From NCBI GenBank assembly GCA_021819045.1, contig JAKASM010000010.1:1-7830 (forward strand): a stretch of 7,830 nt of DNA. Direction: 5' to 3'. This document shows positions 5,361 through 7,830 of the stretch, in pieces. The position numbers and the translations under genes are program-made. Origin of the DNA: Microcaldota archaeon. GTDB taxonomy: Archaea > Micrarchaeota > Micrarchaeia > Micrarchaeales > Micrarchaeaceae. Position 1 is the first letter of the stretch. Each line of letters begins with the position of its first letter. The notes below the pieces were generated by a model, which saw only the letters and a list, made by a program, of their open reading frames with translations, did no database searches and was not told where the DNA came from.

Positions 5361-6217
5361 TTATCCATATTTTAAAATGTACGCGATAAGGCAGGAGTAG
5401 ATATGTACAGATACCCGTCCAATCCCGACAAACCTGTTCTTCGCCATACCAAATACCTCTTTCAGTCGTGAGAACACCCTCTCGACTGCCCATCTTTTCC
5501 CGTACTCCGGATCTTTTGGGATTCTAGATTTGTAGAATCCCCTGCCATTGATTGCAATCAGAGGTTTTACGTTGTCATAATGCAGTTCCTCATAGATGTC
5601 TGTGGAGTCGAATGCAGCATCTGCAAGGTATTTTGGGTTTGGGTTCAGATGTACACGGTACAGCCTTTTCATTGCGTCATAGAGTTTGTGGAAGAACACC
5701 TTGTCATTCCTGTTTCCAGGCGCAATGTGCACAACAGAGGGCAGTTCCGATTTCGCATCTATATCCATATGCAATTTGTATCCGAAGACAAAGGATTTTT
5801 CGGTGCTTCTTGATGCAATTTGCTCCTTCTTCGATGGTGTCCTGTGGCCAAACTTTGCATCTCTGTCCCTTTTGAGTATGCAGAGATATCGGTACTGTCC
5901 TGCGCAATCAGCCTTATCACCTTGCCTTTCAGGGCGTCATAAGACGTTACGCTGAAAAGTTCCTGCATGATCGGTTCTGCAACCTTCCGTACCTTCGAGA
6001 AGATTGTATGGCTGAATTTTGTTTTATACCCAAGAGTCCTGCCTATTGGGTCCCTCGACAGAAAGTCGCGCAGTTCCTTATTAGAGTTCAGTCTCTTCCA
6101 TTGCCTTATGACTAATGCAACGATGTGTTTGGCATACTTTACTGTATGCCCGTATCTCTTCACTATTATCCTTGCATCAGCAAGGACCGCAGGTATTTTA
6201 TTTGTTGTTGTCGACAC
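5361..6217 (-). pseudogene. DDE transposase in two frames (-1 shift at AAAAGGG)
   Basis: Start GTG at 6217; an in-frame TGA a few codons upstream excludes a longer N-terminus. The first frame carries the first catalytic Asp, D107 in QDSTDISAYSK, and continues out of frame to a stop at 5759. Stepping back one base at the minus-strand AAAAGGG (5868-5874) restores SKRDRDAKFGHRTPSKK and then FGYKLHMDID, PGNRND, the second Asp in YLADAAFDS (about D200) and the Glu in WAVERVFSRLKE (about E246), ending with TAA at 5361. The joined protein is about 285 residues with an intact DDE triad and the downstream R/K of the Y-(2)-R-(3)-E-(6)-K-like region. Either one A was lost from an A5 run, killing the gene, or the A4G3 site programmes a -1 shift. 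It acts in the cytoplasm on the element's own ends. Confidence 0.85.
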
Positions 6218-6243
6218 TGTATCGCCTAAACTGCAGAATCACG

Positions 6244-6277
6244 GCAGGGTTTTACCGTCGAAAGAGAGAAACCCTGC
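6244..6277 (-). promoter_or_regulatory. 9-bp hairpin in the transposase leader
   Basis: GCAGGGTTT and AAACCCTGC form a perfect 9-bp stem with a 16-nt loop, 27 bases upstream of the transposase GTG and inside the element. On mRNA entering from outside it could hinder translation or cause termination, a device known from other insertion sequences. This is inference from position. Confidence 0.45.
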
Positions 6278-6320
6278 TTTTCTGCAAGTTTGATTTAGAG
6301 TCGAAGCAAAAGAATTTAAG

Positions 6321-6334
6321 AATTCAACTTCCTA
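6321..6334. repeat. Right terminal inverted repeat of the insertion sequence
   Basis: AATTCAACTTCCTA, pairing 14 of 14 with the left end. Confidence 0.9.
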
Positions 6335-6394
6335 TCTCTGGCTGCGGCTACTCTGCGTCATGCCATAGATTAAGGCAGGTTCAACACCGCAAGG

Positions 6395-6404
6395 GTTTTA
6401 AAGA
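6395..6404 (+). promoter_or_regulatory. Probable TATA-like box of the epimerase gene
   Basis: GTTTTAAAGA lies about 40 bases before the ATG at 6440 and just outside the insertion sequence, leaving a leader of about 15 nt. It is a weaker TATA match than the others in the window. The leader contains AAGGGATT shortly before the ATG, a poor ribosome binding site. Confidence 0.35.
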
Positions 6405-6439
6405 ACCAGAGAAAAAAGTAAACAAGGTTAAGGGATTGC

Positions 6440-7387
6440 ATGTCTGGGAAACGGCTTTTCATAACCGGGATATCTGGATTCATAGGTACGCACCTGGCAA
6501 AGGAGGGGCTGCGTCGAGGCTACGAGGTGAGCGGCCTAGACACACGACCCTGTGGGCTTGAAGGCATAGGATTCACAAAAGCAGACATAAACGATAAAGA
6601 GGCTGTAGAGTCCGCCATAAAAGGCGCAGACTGTGTGATACATCTAGCAGCCGTGACCGCATCTGTGGAGTTCACCAGGAGGATGAAGGAATGCTATACC
6701 ACCAATGTGGGAGGCTTCCTCAATGTGATAGACGCTTCTGCCAGGTCCGGATGCAAGCGCTTCCTTTACGCTTCAAGCTCGGCAGTGTATCTGGACGATT
6801 TCTCCGAAGACGCAGTTATAGACATAAAGAAACAGGGCAACCACTACGCGAAAAGCAAACTGGTCGATGAGATTATAGCCCTCTCATACCAGAGCCTGTT
6901 CGGCATGAAAACCATAGGACTCCGCTATTTCAATACCTACGGCCCCCTAGGGGTTGAGAAGGGCGAATACGCAAATCTTATAAACACATTCATAAAGTGC
7001 AAGCTTGAAGGCAAACCCCTTGTCATATACGGCGACGGCAGCCAGAGGCGGGACAACATATACATAGACGATGCTGTAGCATTGACATACGAAGTGCTGG
7101 AAAATGGCACTGAGAGCATATATAACATAGGGTCTGGAACGGATTCTTCGTTCAGGGAGATAGCCGAACTGATCGACAAGGATGGGATAAAACACATAGA
7201 TAATCCGATACCTAAGGAGCAGTACCAGTATTTCACCAAGGCAGACACATCAAGAATACTGGGTCTTGCAAAAGGCTTCAGGTTCACAGGAATAAGAGAG
7301 GGCATAGCAAGGACGCTGCAGTACTACAGATCAAATCCATACATATCAAGCAGGGAGGCCCATCAGAATAACCTGCAAAAAAGATGA
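6440..7387 (+). CDS. NAD(P)-dependent sugar epimerase/dehydratase, ADP-heptose 6-epimerase-like
   Basis: 315 residues, an extended short-chain dehydrogenase. The nucleotide-binding GISGFIG is at 10-16, an Asp at the second strand end (D34 in GLDTRP) favours NAD, D49 in KADIND follows, HLAAVT is at 68-73, the catalytic Ser sits in YASSSAVY (110-117), and the YxxxK pair is Y136/K140 in HYAKSK. LRYFNTYGP (161-169) and RRDNIYIDD (203-211) are substrate-side motifs of the UDP-sugar epimerase group. The C-terminal YQYFTKADTSRI (262-273) and FTGIREGI resemble HldD, which inverts C6 of ADP-heptose; with an HddA-type kinase in the same window a heptose pathway is plausible. UDP-glucose 4-epimerase or a dehydratase remain alternatives. 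The last 15 or so residues are a polar tail. The superfamily is certain; the substrate is inferred. Confidence 0.85.
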   Translation: MSGKRLFITGISGFIGTHLAKEGLRRGYEVSGLDTRPCGLEGIGFTKADINDKEAVESAIKGADCVIHLAAVTASVEFTRRMKECYTTNVGGFLNVIDASARSGCKRFLYASSSAVYLDDFSEDAVIDIKKQGNHYAKSKLVDEIIALSYQSLFGMKTIGLRYFNTYGPLGVEKGEYANLINTFIKCKLEGKPLVIYGDGSQRRDNIYIDDAVALTYEVLENGTESIYNIGSGTDSSFREIAELIDKDGIKHIDNPIPKEQYQYFTKADTSRILGLAKGFRFTGIREGIARTLQYYRSNPYISSREAHQNNLQKR

Positions 7388-7396
7388 ATGTCGCAA

Positions 7397-7417
7397 TGGG
7401 CAATTTATTGAAGCCCA
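7397..7417 (+). terminator. Hairpin after the epimerase stop codon
   Basis: TGGGC and GCCCA form a perfect 5-bp stem around an 11-nt AT-rich loop, 9 nt after the TGA at 7385-7387. It lies ahead of the next gene's TATA box and could mark the 3' end. Confidence 0.35.
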
Positions 7418-7430
7418 AACCCATTCAACA

Positions 7431-7440
7431 TGTATAAATA
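7431..7440 (+). promoter_or_regulatory. TATA box of the right-edge gene
   Basis: TGTATAAATA, continuing TTTGG, is centred about 27 bases before ATG 7463. This is the spacing expected for a leaderless mRNA and supports that start. Confidence 0.6.
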
Positions 7441-7462
7441 TTTGGAAATTCACAGTAATGCC

Positions 7463-7830
7463 ATGCAGATTTCACAATCCAAATTATCATTGAGCGAAGC
7501 CCAGGCATCAAAGATATTGGCCATGACTGTCTCTGGATGCCCGTATGCCTATGCTATTGACGATGGGCTGTTCTTCAAACCTTTCATGGGTATGGGGGCC
7601 AATGCCGCCATGCAGCACATACGCACCAACGCCCTCGCATATGTTGCTCCAGGACATGTTGCCAGAAGCCTCGGGGTTGTTGAGATAAATCAGCGGGAGG
7701 GGAAGATCAGAATCCTCAGCGCCGCTGAGTCCGTTGAGCTTGCGGTCCCACAGCTCGAAACCATATCTGTCAAGGCTGCCCAGTATGGGATTGTTCTTGA
7801 AAGAGTGCACGGCACAGCGATTTATGACAT
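7463..7830 (+). CDS. Unrecognised protein, N-terminal 122 residues (cut by right window edge)
   Basis: The frame is open from ATG 7463 to the window edge. An ATG five bases earlier (7458) is in another frame and stops after 11 codons, so 7463 is the likely start. The TATA box at 7431-7440 puts the transcription start at the start codon. The chain begins MQISQSKLSLSEAQASKILA, then TVSGCPYAYAIDDGLFFKPF and a Gly/Ala/Met-rich MGMGANAAMQHIRTNA, followed by alternating short strands (VEINQREGKIRILS). There is one Cys (C28), no signal peptide and no clear membrane span. It looks soluble and possibly a small alpha/beta domain. I recognise no family. Confidence 0.65.
   Translation, partial: MQISQSKLSLSEAQASKILAMTVSGCPYAYAIDDGLFFKPFMGMGANAAMQHIRTNALAYVAPGHVARSLGVVEINQREGKIRILSAAESVELAVPQLETISVKAAQYGIVLERVHGTAIYD

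Larger units (their letters stand above)
5285..6334 (-). mobile_element. Insertion sequence, 1,050 bp, DDE transposase of the IS4/IS5 superfamily
   Basis: The element is bounded by perfect 14-bp inverted repeats and carries one transposase on the minus strand, split by a frameshift. I see no clear target-site duplication: the bases outside the repeats (...TAGTTTG and TCTCTGG...) do not match. If the true ends begin at GGAAG, a TA duplication would be hidden in the palindromic TA. The insertion lies between lhgO and the epimerase gene, whose promoter at 6395 falls outside it. Confidence 0.85.

Noticed and set aside
5552..5955. Several plus-strand frames of 77-107 codons
   Set aside because: All are antisense to the transposase, whose catalytic motifs are unmistakable.
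6335..6412. 7-bp inverted repeat TCTCTGG/CCAGAGA spanning 78 nt, resembling a tRNA acceptor stem
   Set aside because: No T-arm, D-arm or anticodon arm can be formed on either strand, so it is not a tRNA; the pairing is probably chance.
7508..7810. Minus-strand open frame of 100 codons
   Set aside because: It is the shadow of the plus-strand gene at 7463, which has a TATA box at the right spacing.
1..7830. Search for CRISPR repeats, rRNA and tRNA genes
   Set aside because: No regularly spaced repeats and no recognisable RNA-gene cores were seen by eye on either strand.

Overview
The window looks archaeal. Nearly every gene has an AT-rich TATA box centred about 25-60 bases before its start. 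Two genes sit so close to their TATA box that their mRNAs should be leaderless or nearly so. Arg is mostly AGG/AGA and Ile often ATA. I cannot fix the lineage from sequence alone; an acidophilic or DPANN-type archaeon is only a guess.

Layout, left to right. (1) 1-588, minus: the N-terminal 196 codons of an unrecognised protein that runs off the left edge. (2) 691-1686, minus: a GHMP-family sugar kinase of the heptose-7-phosphate kinase (HddA) type. (3) 1840-2556, minus: a P-loop kinase resembling thymidylate kinase; its TATA box moves its start downstream of the longest open frame. (4) 2667-3147: a gene-poor stretch holding a 45-residue minus-strand ORF (2880-3017) and a divergent promoter region. 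(5) 3148-3813, plus: an AT-rich nucleotidyltransferase of the AbiEii/MNT toxin-like kind. (6) 3894-5093, minus: a complete L-2-hydroxyglutarate oxidase (lhgO). (7) 5149-5218: a 70-bp element with degenerate copies of the insertion-sequence ends. (8) 5285-6334: a 1,050-bp DDE insertion sequence with perfect 14-bp terminal inverted repeats and a transposase split by a -1 frameshift at AAAAGGG. (9) 6440-7387, plus: an extended SDR sugar epimerase resembling ADP-heptose 6-epimerase (HldD). (10) 7463 to the right edge, plus: an unrecognised leaderless gene, 122 codons visible.

How it fits together: the heptose-kinase-like and HldD-like genes suggest a nucleotide-activated heptose or related surface-glycan locus. 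An accessory block containing the nucleotidyltransferase, small ORF, lhgO and insertion sequence lies between them. The best leads are the divergent small ORF/nucleotidyltransferase pair as a possible toxin-antitoxin or defence unit, the 70 open codons beyond the small ORF's TAG, the recurring hairpins just after stop codons, and the frameshifted transposase with a small relative next to it. No RNA gene or CRISPR array was found.
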